DNA of 64,000 bases. Origin: Halarcobacter sp. Its GTDB lineage: Bacteria > Campylobacterota > Campylobacteria > Campylobacterales > Arcobacteraceae. The position numbers were made by a program, and so were the translations under genes. This document shows positions 63,911-64,000 of the stretch, in pieces (position 1 is the first letter of the stretch; each line of letters opens with the position of its first letter). The notes beneath the pieces were generated by a model. The model worked only from the letters and a program-made list of their open reading frames with translations, was not told the DNA's origin and made no database searches. The stretch spans positions 62,001 through 126,000 of the forward strand of contig JAQYVX010000011.1 of the NCBI GenBank assembly GCA_030145305.1, written 5' to 3'.

Positions 63911-63933
63911 ATATTAATTGGACAGATGAATAA
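63904..63933 (+). pseudogene. ParE/RelE-type toxin, truncated after nine codons
   Basis: ATG at 63904 overlaps the antitoxin 3' end and encodes MVNINWTDE, the usual opening of ParE-type toxins, then TAA. The TAA is formed at the left edge of hairpin copy 2 (63932). The rest of the toxin is missing. Confidence 0.5.
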
Positions 63934-63950
63934 AGGGGACAATCCCCTTT
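63932..63950. repeat. Hairpin repeat copy 2 (AAAGGGGACAATCCCCTTT)
   Basis: An 8 bp perfect stem AAAGGGGA/TCCCCTTT with a 3 nt loop. It differs from copy 1's 19 nt core at one base. It marks the truncation point of the toxin-like gene. Confidence 0.7.
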
Positions 63951-63973
63951 CTCTCGGCTCAAATATTTCTCAA

Positions 63974-63987
63974 CTCAAACGTTAAAG
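63974..63987 (+). other. Possible right end of a cassette attC
   Basis: TCAAACGTTAAAG contains GTTAAAG, a core with the last base off the GTTRRRY consensus. The left half of an attC is not visible; it would have been lost with the toxin. Weak on its own, placed here because of context. Confidence 0.3.
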
Positions 63988-64000
63988 TTTTGAAAAACGA

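Larger units (their letters stand above)
62692..64000 (+). mobile_element. Remnant of an integron cassette array (proposed)
   Basis: The proposal rests on four signs in the expected order. These are an integrase fragment on the - strand, a GTTRRRY core at 63036, small promoter-poor ORFs on the + strand, and an attC-like hairpin at 63372-63439 whose inverse core complements the first core exactly. Two later cassettes seem broken by small hairpin repeats. The array continues past the window end. Confidence 0.6.

Overview
The window is AT-rich (by eye well under one third G+C) and coding-dense, with short intergenic gaps and many 1-14 nt gene overlaps. The gene content points to a flagellated Campylobacterota bacterium of the Arcobacter group. 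The clues are a futalosine-type menaquinone gene, a complete pseudaminic acid pathway beside a Maf flagellin glycosyltransferase and a short flagellin, an hrcA-grpE-dnaK operon, and TTG/GTG starts with AGGA-type ribosome sites. The species call is inference from gene content only.

Layout. (1) 1-10.9 kb: housekeeping genes: mqnD-like and murB, then topA, a phosphoesterase, bioB and a cation/proton antiporter on the + strand; eno, an ftsB-like gene and an AMIN gene, and recA, on the - strand. (2) 11.0-31.9 kb: one very long + strand surface-glycan locus. It starts with all six CMP-pseudaminic acid genes (pseB, C, F, G, H, I). An ACP/reductase/acyl-activating triad follows, then UDP-galactofuranose formation (glf) with GT2 transferases. 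Next comes a CDP-3,6-dideoxyhexose pathway ending in a tyvelose/paratose-type 2-epimerase, and last a GT2-DUF115 fusion. (3) 31.9-38.5 kb: a convergent - strand operon (SIS, Gfo/Idh/MocA, 2-hydroxyacid dehydrogenase, YhcH, SDR, DHQ-synthase-like, CMP-sugar transferase) that looks like a second, unassigned activated-sugar pathway, plus one unknown gene. (4) 38.6-41.5 kb: Maf glycosyltransferase and flagellin. (5) 41.7-55.5 kb: trmA, a SUV3-like helicase, an ankyrin protein, glmU, coaBC, uppS, prepilin peptidase, an LptF/G permease, truA and a two-component system. (6) 55.5-58.7 kb: a TRAP-TAXI transporter. (7) 58.8-62.6 kb: the heat-shock operon under a consensus promoter with a CIRCE operator, then a small zinc-ribbon membrane protein.

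(8) 62.6-64.0 kb is different from the rest. On the - strand lies a short decayed fragment resembling an integron integrase. After it, on the + strand, come a GTTAAAT core, a small unknown gene and an attC-like hairpin whose inverse core ATTTAAC is the exact complement of GTTAAAT. A truncated gene follows, then an antitoxin-like gene whose overlapping toxin is cut after nine codons. Two copies of a 19-base hairpin (AAAGGGGACARTCCCCTTT) sit at the points where genes are broken. I read this as the worn-out start of an integron cassette array.

How the genes fit together: regions 2-4 supply several activated sugars (CMP-Pse, UDP-Galf, a CDP-dideoxyhexose, probably a second CMP-sugar), the transferases that use them, and the flagellin that is the likely acceptor of at least Pse. 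Three DUF115 proteins lie in this locus. Some of the transferases may serve LPS or capsule instead of the flagellum; the sequence does not settle this.
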